A stretch of DNA of 39,129 bases from Clostridia bacterium (lineage in GTDB: Bacteria; Bacillota; Clostridia; Oscillospirales; Acutalibacteraceae), in contig JAFQCU010000034.1 in the NCBI GenBank assembly GCA_017416285.1, positions 1-39,129 on the forward strand, read 5' to 3'. Under the pieces are notes generated by a model that saw nothing but the letters and a program-made list of their open reading frames with translations, was not told where the DNA came from and did no database searches. Of the stretch, positions 15,717 to 22,262 are shown one piece after another. Position 1 is the first letter of the stretch, and each line of letters opens with the position of its first letter. A program made the position numbers and the translations under genes.

Positions 15717-15745
15717 TTGACAATAACATATTTTTGTGATATTAT
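15717..15745 (+). promoter_or_regulatory. Strong rightward promoter divergent from xre
   Basis: TTGACA (15717-15722, exact consensus), a 17-bp spacer and TATTAT (15740-15745). The predicted start is about 15752, inside operator 2. Both operators flank this promoter, so it should be repressed by the XRE protein (inference). No protein-coding gene lies on the plus strand downstream before gpr-spoIIP antisense. Confidence 0.7.
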
Positions 15746-15763
15746 TACGTTACATTAACGTAA
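15745..15763. promoter_or_regulatory. Operator 2 of the XRE regulator (predicted)
   Basis: TTACGTTA-CAT-TAACGTAA, a perfect 8-bp dyad with a 3-bp centre, overlapping the last base of the -10 and the predicted transcription start of the rightward promoter. Confidence 0.65.
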
Positions 15764-15824
15764 AACAGTGACTTCTCCTGTTGCGACACAAAAATGACGG
15801 CATTTTTTGCCGTCATTTTTATTT
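15752..15824 (+). ncRNA. Candidate small RNA of about 70 nt under XRE control
   Basis: Transcription from the promoter at 15717-15745 would begin near 15752 and meet a perfect 12-bp hairpin with a T-rich tail at 15791-15822. The RNA would contain a 5-bp hairpin (AACAG 15764-15768 with CTGTT 15778-15782) whose loop region exposes ACTTCTCCT, complementary to GGAGAA-type Shine-Dalgarno sequences, including that of xre itself. There is no open reading frame with a ribosome-binding site. This is prediction only: the hairpin could simply terminate the leftward spoIIP transcript and the promoter could be silent. Confidence 0.35.
15791..15822. terminator. Bidirectional intrinsic terminator
   Basis: AAAATGACGGCA (15791-15802) pairs perfectly with TGCCGTCATTTT (15808-15819) around a 5-T loop, with T-rich tails on both strands. 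It ends the leftward gpr-spoIIP group and would also end the predicted rightward small RNA. Confidence 0.85.
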
Positions 15825-16004
15825 AAACTCATATTCATAATCAAAAAAATAAAACCTTCCGTCCTCAACTGCTATTGCACGTCGATGGTCGCCGTATTCG
15901 GTGGCACGTATGTTTTCATATGCAAAGCAGACCGCTAAAAAGCCAAAAACAATGCAGGAGGTAAAAATAAACGAAATGTAAAATTTTCTTATACTGTTTT
16001 TCAT
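15819..16004 (-). CDS. Small single-span membrane protein downstream of spoIIP
   Basis: A 61-residue protein with a basic N-terminus (KNSIRK) and one membrane helix at about 9-28 (YISFIFTSCIVFGFLAVCFA), then a charged, aromatic-rich C-terminus (ENIRATEYGDHRRA...FYFFDYEYEFK) predicted outside or as a signal-peptide-cleaved peptide. AGGGGA lies 7 bases before the ATG. It starts 8 bases after spoIIP, so it is probably cotranscribed and sporulation related (inference from position only). I do not recognise the family. Confidence 0.6.
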   Translation of the reverse strand: MKNSIRKFYISFIFTSCIVFGFLAVCFAYENIRATEYGDHRRAIAVEDGRFYFFDYEYEFK

Positions 16005-16012
16005 AAAATCCC

Positions 16013-17116
16013 CTATTTTATGGTATTTAAAAGACTTATAAGACTGTCGGCTACAAGCTCGGCAGAATATTTTGCTTCATCTAAACTGTTCATATCTGTA
16101 CCGAATTCCATTAAAAGCGCACCCTTTGAAAGCGACTGATTATACCGGCTTGAGCTTAGGGTTAACGGTCGGGCTAAGGTTGGGTATTTGCTTTCCATTG
16201 TTTGTTGTAATTTAAGTGCTAATTTTAAGTTTTCCTGCCAGTTTGGGTGGTTTTTAACGCTTCCGCTTTGACTGCCCATAACAAGCATTACCTGTGCCGC
16301 TTTTTTACCGTTAATTTTGGTAACAAGCTTTGCCTTATCATTACCCGAAACGGTCACAGAATCACGATGCAAATCAAGCACTATTTTTATGCTTTTATAT
16401 TTGCTTAAATAGCTGTTTACCGTCTTTGCGCTTCGGCTGTAGCTTCCGTTATATTGAGGGTAATCGTGTTGGGTCTTATCATGCAAAGTTTTTATACCGG
16501 CTTTATTGAGTTTTTCAGCGATTATAGCCCCTATTGCCGCCATATTTTTGCTGTTATCTGTCGTGCGGGAGGAATGATTAACACCGTAGGTTTTTGCATC
16601 TGTCGGTAAAAAGGTTTCGGTGGTGTGGGTATGAACAATAAGAACCTGAGGCTCACTGTTTTTTTGAATTTTAAAGCTTAGTTTTGAGGCTAATAAATTT
16701 TTAATGTTTATTGACAACGAGGTATTATTTTTCATATAAACCCCATTATATGAAAGCTTTGCGGTATAGGGTGAAATGTATTTTTCAATAACGTTTCCCT
16801 TAACTGCACCCGCCGACGTAGGCAACGAGCTTGTCACTGATTGCGATACAGAATTTTGCGACACGGTTGTATCAGAATTTGCACCCTCGGAAGTTGTGAT
16901 TTGGGTGTTTGTATCCTGAAAAACCAGATTATTATCCCAAAAACCGCCATTTTTTTCCTCAAAACCGCCATTTACACCCCAAAAACCGCCATCTTTCAAG
17001 ATGTCGGTGAATGGCGGTTTTTTTGTTGTTATAATAGAGTATACGGAAACGGCGCACAGGCACACACAAAGAGTGTAGCAAATTATTAACCGTAAAAATG
17101 CTAAACGCCTTTCCAT
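16013..17116 (-). CDS. spoIIP: Stage II sporulation protein P (SpoIIP)
   Basis: A 367-residue membrane-anchored amidase/endopeptidase that works with SpoIID and SpoIIM to thin septal peptidoglycan and drive engulfment. An N-terminal anchor (about 8-28) is followed by a low-complexity linker and the catalytic domain: VLIVHTHTTETF (metal-binding His and Glu), KNMAAIGAIIAEKL, HDYPQYNGSYSRS, and IVLDLHRDSV, all family signatures. It follows gpr by 38 bases, the same gene order as in Bacillus. Shine-Dalgarno GGTGAT. A CATATTA box (17133-17139) with GTATA 16 bases upstream resembles a forespore sigma-F/G promoter, tentatively. Oddity: the linker is encoded by repeated GGCGG-containing units that create a terminator-like hairpin. 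Confidence 0.92.
   Translation of the reverse strand: MERRLAFLRLIICYTLCVCLCAVSVYSIITTKKPPFTDILKDGGFWGVNGGFEEKNGGFWDNNLVFQDTNTQITTSEGANSDTTVSQNSVSQSVTSSLPTSAGAVKGNVIEKYISPYTAKLSYNGVYMKNNTSLSINIKNLLASKLSFKIQKNSEPQVLIVHTHTTETFLPTDAKTYGVNHSSRTTDNSKNMAAIGAIIAEKLNKAGIKTLHDKTQHDYPQYNGSYSRSAKTVNSYLSKYKSIKIVLDLHRDSVTVSGNDKAKLVTKINGKKAAQVMLVMGSQSGSVKNHPNWQENLKLALKLQQTMESKYPTLARPLTLSSSRYNQSLSKGALLMEFGTDMNSLDEAKYSAELVADSLISLLNTIK
16939..17022. repeat. Four copies of an 11-12 bp repeat inside spoIIP, one inverted
   Basis: On the plus strand AAAA(A)CCGCCAT occurs at 16939-16950, 16961-16971 and 16981-16992, and its exact inverse ATGGCGGTTTTT at 17011-17022. The third and fourth copies form a perfect 12-bp stem with an 18-base loop and T run, like a terminator on either strand. 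In protein the direct copies encode DGGFWGVNGGFEEKNGGFWDNN. Confidence 0.8.
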
Positions 17117-17154
17117 AACATCACCGTTTAAATAATATGCAAAGGAGGTGTGTT

Positions 17155-17946
17155 TTATACCAGACTAAACAAAACTTCGGGGTCAATATTAGGCTGAAGA
17201 TATAAATTAAGGCACCTAGCGATAATTTCGCTTAATCGGTCGCTTAAAAGGTCACATTCCTTTGGGGTTACAATAAGATTATTGTCATTATTAGGAAATT
17301 CTATTACCGTCGGCACTCCTATTGCAATAACCTTAACCCCTAAGGTGCTTTTACTGATTTCACGCCGAGAATTTTTAACCCCCGAGCCTGGGGCAATGCC
17401 GCTGTCGGTAAACTGAATTGTTTTAAAAATTCGGCTTTCGTTTTTGGCACACAAGGCATCAATAACGATAACCGTATCGACACCGGTTTTACTGACTATA
17501 CCGGATAAAATTTCCTGCACCTCAACACCTGTTTTGCCAAGCACATCAGGCACCGTCACCGAAACGCTTTTTAAGCCCTCAAGCCCGATGCTTTTGGCAA
17601 ATTCGCCCATTATGTGCCGTGTTGCAAGAATTTTTTCCGCCGTTTTCGGACCAATTGAATCTGCCGTAATATCACGGTTACCAAGTCCCGCCACAAGTAC
17701 GTTTTCACCCTTTAAATTTAAAAGACTTAAGGTTTTTAAAAACTGTTCCTCCAGCGGTTTTAAATCTGTAATTTTCTCCACGTCGTCAAAATAAAGTGTC
17801 ACGTATTTTCCGCTTGGCTTATCCGTATTTTCCTCCTTCAGTATTTCGGCAAAATGAAGTTCAAAATTGCCGTTTTTTTCGCAAAAATAGTCCTTTGTGT
17901 CGGCTAAATTTATGCTTTCTGCGGCAAGGTCGGTTCTTATCCCCAT
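17155..17946 (-). CDS. gpr: GPR endopeptidase (germination protease)
   Basis: A 263-residue protease that degrades small acid-soluble spore proteins on germination. The N-terminal IRTDLAAES is the autoprocessing-site motif also present in SASP substrates. LVAGLGNRDITADSIGP and TVIVIDALCAKNESRIF carry the conserved acidic residues of the active centre, followed by TIQFTDSGIAPGSGVKNSRREIS and IGVPTVIEF. It is shorter than the roughly 320-370 residues of Bacillus GPR, mainly at the C-terminus. It is the first gene of a leftward group with spoIIP and diverges from dnaA, 115 bases away. Shine-Dalgarno GGGGA. Confidence 0.93.
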   Translation of the reverse strand: MGIRTDLAAESINLADTKDYFCEKNGNFELHFAEILKEENTDKPSGKYVTLYFDDVEKITDLKPLEEQFLKTLSLLNLKGENVLVAGLGNRDITADSIGPKTAEKILATRHIMGEFAKSIGLEGLKSVSVTVPDVLGKTGVEVQEILSGIVSKTGVDTVIVIDALCAKNESRIFKTIQFTDSGIAPGSGVKNSRREISKSTLGVKVIAIGVPTVIEFPNNDNNLIVTPKECDLLSDRLSEIIARCLNLYLQPNIDPEVLFSLV

Positions 17947-17972
17947 AATTTTCCCCTTTTTGTTTAAAAATG

Positions 17973-18001
17973 TTGCAAATATAATATAATTATGATATAC
18001 T
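17973..18001 (+). promoter_or_regulatory. dnaA promoter
   Basis: TTGCAA (17973-17978), a 17-bp spacer and TATACT (17996-18001). The gpr-dnaA gap is almost pure A+T but holds no DnaA box that I can find, so origin boxes appear only downstream of dnaA. Confidence 0.55.
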
Positions 18002-18061
18002 AATATAAATATATAATATAATAAAATAACTATAAATTATAATATAAAGGAAGGTTAAAAA

Positions 18062-19411
18062 ATGTCTGATAATCCATTAAATCAAATATGGTCTGCCGTT
18101 TGTGACGAGTGTAAAAAGACCATTTCAGAAGTTACTTTTAACTGCTTTTTAAAAGACCTTGTTCCCGTTATGCTGGGCGAGGGTGAATTTATTGTTTCGA
18201 TTAACGACACCTACAAGAAAAATGTGGTTGAAGAAATATATCAAGAAAAATTAAATAACGCACTTAAAACCGTTATGGGCGTTGATATTGTCGTTCGTGT
18301 TGTGCTTGAAGAGGACGAAGAAAAAATCTTAAAGGCTGAACAACAAAGCGAAGGTCTTTCTTTTGAAGATTTCTTTACCTTTCAAAACTTTATTGTTGGT
18401 TCAACCAACCGTTTTGCACACGCTGCCGCTTTGGCTGTTGCTGAAGCACAAATTCCGCAGCCGACCTTTAACCCGCTTGTAATTTACGGTCCGTCGGGTG
18501 TTGGTAAAACCCACTTAATGCTTGCAATCAAAAACCACGTTAAGAAAAAATTCCCGCATAAGGTGGTTAAGTTTGTAAGAGGTGAGGAATTTACAAACCG
18601 CTTTATTGAAGCTTTAAACCAAGGTAAGCTTGGCGTTTCCTTAATTGATGAGTTCAGAAGCGAATACCGAAACGTTGACGTTTTGCTTATTGACGATATT
18701 CACTTTATCGCAGGTAAGGAAAACACACAGGAAGAATTCTTTAACACCTTTAACGCCCTTTACCAAAACGGAAAGCAGATTGTTGTTACACTTGACCGCC
18801 CCGTTAAAGAAATTAAAACCCTTGACGACCGTATTCGTTCACGTTTAGAGGGTGGTTTTTACGGTGACATTACCCCGCCCGATTTTGAAACAAGGGTTGG
18901 TATTATTAACAAAAAGGCTGAGCAGAGCAATATTAGACTTGATGAATCGCTTGTTTATTACATTGCTGAGCATATTAAAACCAATACCCGCCAGCTTGAG
19001 GGTGTGGTTAAAAAGCTTCAGGCTTATATCACAATTCAAAACAAAGTGCCGAACATTACAATCGTTCAGTCCTTTATACGTGATATAATCACCGACGACA
19101 CACCCGAACCCATAAAGATTGATAATATTATTATGGAGGTTGCAAGAACCTATAACGTAAGCGAAGCGGATATTCTTTCAAACCGCAGAACAGCTTCATT
19201 GGCGCTTGCACGACAGGTTGCAATGTATATTGCACGTGAAACCACCGACCTTTCGTATAAAGCAATCGGCGAAAGCTTCGGTAAAGACCACACTACCGTG
19301 CTTTACAACGTAAACCGCATTGAAGAATTCTTAAAAGACAAGCCTTATCAAAAGGAACTTGTCGAAGATATTATCAAAAATTTACGCCACAACGCAAACG
19401 GCGGTTATTAA
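18062..19411 (+). CDS. dnaA: Chromosomal replication initiator DnaA
   Basis: A 449-residue AAA+ initiator. Domain I (about 1-80) mediates self and helicase contacts; a short acidic linker leads to domain III with Walker A GPSGVGKT (143-150), Walker B LLIDDIHF (208-215) and the arginine-finger region DDRIRSRLEGG. Domain IV carries the helix-turn-helix and signature LARQVAMYIARETTDLSYKAIGESFGKDHTTVLYN. The signature loop is FGKDHTTV, one residue shorter than the usual FGGRDHTTV, with Lys replacing Arg. GGAAGG precedes the ATG. DnaA boxes lie immediately downstream, and the gene starts the dnaA-dnaN-recF-gyrBA block. Confidence 0.97.
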   Translation: MSDNPLNQIWSAVCDECKKTISEVTFNCFLKDLVPVMLGEGEFIVSINDTYKKNVVEEIYQEKLNNALKTVMGVDIVVRVVLEEDEEKILKAEQQSEGLSFEDFFTFQNFIVGSTNRFAHAAALAVAEAQIPQPTFNPLVIYGPSGVGKTHLMLAIKNHVKKKFPHKVVKFVRGEEFTNRFIEALNQGKLGVSLIDEFRSEYRNVDVLLIDDIHFIAGKENTQEEFFNTFNALYQNGKQIVVTLDRPVKEIKTLDDRIRSRLEGGFYGDITPPDFETRVGIINKKAEQSNIRLDESLVYYIAEHIKTNTRQLEGVVKKLQAYITIQNKVPNITIVQSFIRDIITDDTPEPIKIDNIIMEVARTYNVSEADILSNRRTASLALARQVAMYIARETTDLSYKAIGESFGKDHTTVLYNVNRIEEFLKDKPYQKELVEDIIKNLRHNANGGY

Positions 19412-19431
19412 CAGTTTAAACCTTAATTAAC

Positions 19432-19593
19432 AGTGGACAAGCGTTGGATAAATGTGGATAAAATTTTTACCCCTTACTTATTAAGTTTTTATCAAATTTT
19501 TAATCCACCGCAGGTTTTATTTGTATAAGCGGGTTTGAGCCACTTTTCCACCGTTTTAACACACTATACTGCTACTACTGTTTTATTATTTCT
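19432..19593. other. oriC: oriC: DnaA-box cluster, DnaA-trio-like repeats and AT-rich stretch
   Basis: Five DnaA-box-like 9-mers lie between dnaA and dnaN: AGTGGACAA (19432), GTTGGATAA (19443), the perfect TGTGGATAA (19453-19461), TAATCCACC (19501) and TTTTCCACC (19544-19552). The last two have the opposite orientation to the first three. Sixteen bases after the last box comes CTGCTACTACTG (19569-19580), matching the top-strand form of the DnaA-trio unwinding motif, followed by the AT-rich TTTTATTATTTC. Position between dnaA and dnaN is the usual place in Firmicutes. Assignment is by sequence only. Confidence 0.8.
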
Positions 19594-19610
19594 TTTAAGG
19601 AGCAAAAATT

Positions 19611-20711
19611 ATGAAATTTATCGTTGAACGTGCAAAATTGCTTGAGGCTGTTTCAAAGCTTCAAAGTGTTGTTGGTTCTAAAACTGCAATGCCTGTGCTT
19701 GAAGGTATTTTGATTTCGGCTGAACAGGGCAAGGTTACTTTGATAGCTTACAACCTTGAAATGGGTATGAAAAAGGAAATTTACGCAAAATGCGACGAAG
19801 CAGGCGATATTGTTATCGGTGCACGCTTATTGGCTGACATTTTGAGAAGAATGAACGATGTTCAGGTTGAAATTTCGGCAGACAGCCGCCTTAACTGCAA
19901 TATCAAATGCGGTGAAGCTACCTTTGATATTATGGGTATGGCTGCAACCGATTTTCCTGAAATTCCTACCGTGTCGGCTGAAAATAGCTTCAAGGTTGAC
20001 GGCAAGCTTTTCGCTTCTATGAAAAAGGGTACTGCTTTTGCCGCTGCTCAAAACGAAGGCGCAAAGCCGATTCTTACAGGTATTAATATTTCCGTAAACG
20101 ATGGCTTTATTCAATTTGTTGCGATTGACGGTTACCGTCTTGCAATTAAAAAGGAAAAAGCTGAAAACATAAAAAATCTTGAATTTACCGTTACAAGCAA
20201 AGCACTTAACGAAGCAGTAAAGCTTATTGACGACGACAGCGAGGAAATTGAAATTAACGTTGGCAACCGCCTTATTGGTTTTAACATTAACGGTTATACC
20301 TTTATTTCCCGACTTTTGGAGGGTGATTTCGTTAATTACCAAAAAACCTTACCCAGCGACTTTAAGCAAAGAGTAGTTGTTAATACACGTGACCTTATAA
20401 ATACAATCGAGCGTGTGTCACTTTTAATAAGCGAAAGCTTCACAACACCTATACGCTGTTATTTTAACGAGCTTAACGTGGTTTTCACCTGTGCTACCTC
20501 TATGGGCCGTGCAACCGAAACCTTTAATTTAAAGCTTGAGGGCGAAAATTTTGAAATTGGACTTAACAGCCATTATCTTTTAGACGTTTTAAAGGCTATT
20601 GAGGATGAAAACATTCAGATTCTCTTTAATGGACCTAATGCCGGCGTATTGATTGTTCCTGTTGACGGCGATAACTTTAAATATATGATTATGCCGATGA
20701 GGTTGAAATAA
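19611..20711 (+). CDS. dnaN: DNA polymerase III sliding clamp (beta subunit)
   Basis: A 366-residue ring-clamp subunit that tethers polymerase to DNA. It begins with MKFIVERAKLLEAVSKLQSVV, the usual first strand and helix, and ends with the conserved MIMPMRL segment that closes the peptide-binding pocket. Three clamp repeats of about 120 residues fit the length. AAGGAG lies 9 bases before the ATG. Its stop codon TAA overlaps the ATG of the S4 protein gene by one base, indicating translational coupling. Confidence 0.97.
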   Translation: MKFIVERAKLLEAVSKLQSVVGSKTAMPVLEGILISAEQGKVTLIAYNLEMGMKKEIYAKCDEAGDIVIGARLLADILRRMNDVQVEISADSRLNCNIKCGEATFDIMGMAATDFPEIPTVSAENSFKVDGKLFASMKKGTAFAAAQNEGAKPILTGINISVNDGFIQFVAIDGYRLAIKKEKAENIKNLEFTVTSKALNEAVKLIDDDSEEIEINVGNRLIGFNINGYTFISRLLEGDFVNYQKTLPSDFKQRVVVNTRDLINTIERVSLLISESFTTPIRCYFNELNVVFTCATSMGRATETFNLKLEGENFEIGLNSHYLLDVLKAIEDENIQILFNGPNAGVLIVPVDGDNFKYMIMPMRLK

Positions 20712-20923
20712 TGAATTTTGAAAAAATTTCAATAAAAGAAGAATTTATCCGTCTTGACAGCGCAATGAAGCTTGCAAATTTGGTTGTGACCGGCGGTCAC
20801 GCAAAGATTGTTATACAAGACGGCGAGGTTACCGTTAACGGTGAGGTTTGCACAATGCGTGGTAAAAAGCTTCATAAAGGCGATAAGGTTACCTTTGACG
20901 GTCAAGGCTTTGAAATTGTATGA
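20711..20923 (+). CDS. yaaA: S4-domain RNA-binding protein YaaA/RlbA type
   Basis: A 70-residue protein made of one S4-like RNA-binding fold: FIRLDSAMKLANLVVTGGHAKIVIQDGEVTVNGEV and RGKKLHKGDKVTF are the family pattern. In Bacillus the homologue sits in the same place between dnaN and recF and contributes to ribosome assembly or function. It overlaps dnaN by one base and recF by four (ATGA). Confidence 0.93.
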   Translation: MNFEKISIKEEFIRLDSAMKLANLVVTGGHAKIVIQDGEVTVNGEVCTMRGKKLHKGDKVTFDGQGFEIV

Positions 20924-21981
20924 GGGTTTTAAATCTTAAATGTAAAGGCTTTAGGAATTTGGGCGAGGTTGAGATTACGCCCTGTGAGGAAACCAACGTT
21001 ATATGCGGTGAAAACGCACAGGGTAAAACAAACCTGCTTGAAGCAATTTGGCTTTTTACGGGTGCAAAAAGCTTTCGCACCAATAAGGATACTGATTTTT
21101 TGCAGTTTTCTAAACAAAAAGCGGTAATTGAACTTAAGTTTTTAAGTGAAGGCATTGAAAACGAGGCTGAAATTGCCATAACCGATAAGCGCAGGGTTAC
21201 CTTTAATCAAAATAAACTGTCTTCTGCTGCGGGTATGGCGGGAAAATTTAATGCAGTTATCTTTTCACCCATTGATTTAAGCCTTGTTTCCGACGGGCCT
21301 GCAGTAAGACGCCGTTTTTTAGATACGGCAATCGGTCAGCTTTATCCGTCGTATATAACCTTGCTTCGCAATTACTTAAGGGCAGTAGGTCAACGCAATA
21401 AGGTTATTAAGGAATTTAAGTATGATTCTACCTTATCTATTATGCTTGACGTGTTTGAAGCCGAAATTGCCGATTACGGCAAAAAGATTACAGAATACCG
21501 CCAAAGGTATATTGATTTGCTTAATGAATTTTTACCCAAGGTTTACGACGGTATATCGGCAGGGCGAGAGGAATTAACAACAAAATATTTGTTTTCCTTT
21601 AATGGCGACTTTTTGGAAGCCCTTAAAAATGCAAGGCAAGAGGATATGTACACAGGCGTTACAAGTATTGGCCCCCACCGTGATGATATTGATTTTAAGA
21701 TAAACGGTATAACGGCCAGAAAATTTGGCTCGCAAGGGCAAAAACGAAGCGTTGCACTGGCGATTAAATTAGCCGAGGCTGAGGTTATAAGAAAAAACAC
21801 GGGTGAATGTCCGATAATTTTACTTGACGACGTTATGAGCGAGCTTGACTCTACCCGACAAAATTATATTTTAAACCATATAAAGGGTATGCAGTCATTT
21901 ATTACCTGTTGTGATGACCAAAGCGTTAAAAATTTAATTGCCGGCAAAAAATTTATTGTTAAAAACGGAAGTGTTCTGTAA
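20920..21981 (+). CDS. recF: DNA replication and repair protein RecF
   Basis: A 353-residue ABC/SMC-like ATPase that loads RecA at gaps via RecOR. Walker A GENAQGKTN is at about 30-38, the signature motif FGSQGQKRSVALAIKLAEAE at about 268, and Walker B CPIILLDDVMSELDS at about 300. The start ATG overlaps the yaaA stop, and its own stop overlaps the next gene by one base. The length is usual. Confidence 0.96.
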   Translation: MRVLNLKCKGFRNLGEVEITPCEETNVICGENAQGKTNLLEAIWLFTGAKSFRTNKDTDFLQFSKQKAVIELKFLSEGIENEAEIAITDKRRVTFNQNKLSSAAGMAGKFNAVIFSPIDLSLVSDGPAVRRRFLDTAIGQLYPSYITLLRNYLRAVGQRNKVIKEFKYDSTLSIMLDVFEAEIADYGKKITEYRQRYIDLLNEFLPKVYDGISAGREELTTKYLFSFNGDFLEALKNARQEDMYTGVTSIGPHRDDIDFKINGITARKFGSQGQKRSVALAIKLAEAEVIRKNTGECPIILLDDVMSELDSTRQNYILNHIKGMQSFITCCDDQSVKNLIAGKKFIVKNGSVL

Positions 21982-22232
21982 TGTATATACATTTAGGTAA
22001 CGAAATGGTGGTTAATGAAAAGGATATTGTTGGTATTTTTGATTTGGAAACCACCACAATTTCAAAACACAGCCGTAAATTTTTAGAAATTGCCGAAAAA
22101 CAAAAACAGGTAATTAACGTTAGCTATGAATTACCGAAAAGCTTCATATTAACAAGCAAAAACAAAGAAAATAAGGTTTATATATCGCAAATTTCGACTG
22201 CAACCTTACAAAAGAGGTCGAAAATATTATAA
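21981..22232 (+). CDS. remB: RemB/YaaB-type DUF370 protein
   Basis: An 83-residue protein starting MYIHLGNEMVVNEKDIVGIFDLETTT, the hallmark of the DUF370 family, followed by a central FLEIAEKQKQVINV segment and VYISQISTATLQKR. In Bacillus, remB (yaaB) occupies exactly this recF-gyrB position and its relative RemA is a DNA-binding regulator of matrix genes. Whether this copy binds DNA is unknown. It overlaps recF by one base. Confidence 0.9.
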   Translation: MYIHLGNEMVVNEKDIVGIFDLETTTISKHSRKFLEIAEKQKQVINVSYELPKSFILTSKNKENKVYISQISTATLQKRSKIL

Positions 22233-22262
22233 ATTCTAAAACTTTTTGAAAGGAAGTTTTTA

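Noticed and set aside
16981-17024. True transcription terminator on the plus strand
   Set aside because: No plus-strand gene lies upstream; it is listed as a repeat inside spoIIP instead.
16841-17089. 82-codon plus-strand reading frame
   Set aside because: Antisense shadow of spoIIP without a ribosome-binding site or family resemblance.
17140-17150. Perfect Shine-Dalgarno AAAGGAGGTG on the plus strand between spoIIP and gpr
   Set aside because: No start codon with a usable frame follows within 15 bases, and both neighbouring genes are on the other strand.
17947-18061. Second origin segment upstream of dnaA, as in bipartite Bacillus oriC
   Set aside because: The region is AT-rich but holds no recognisable DnaA boxes.
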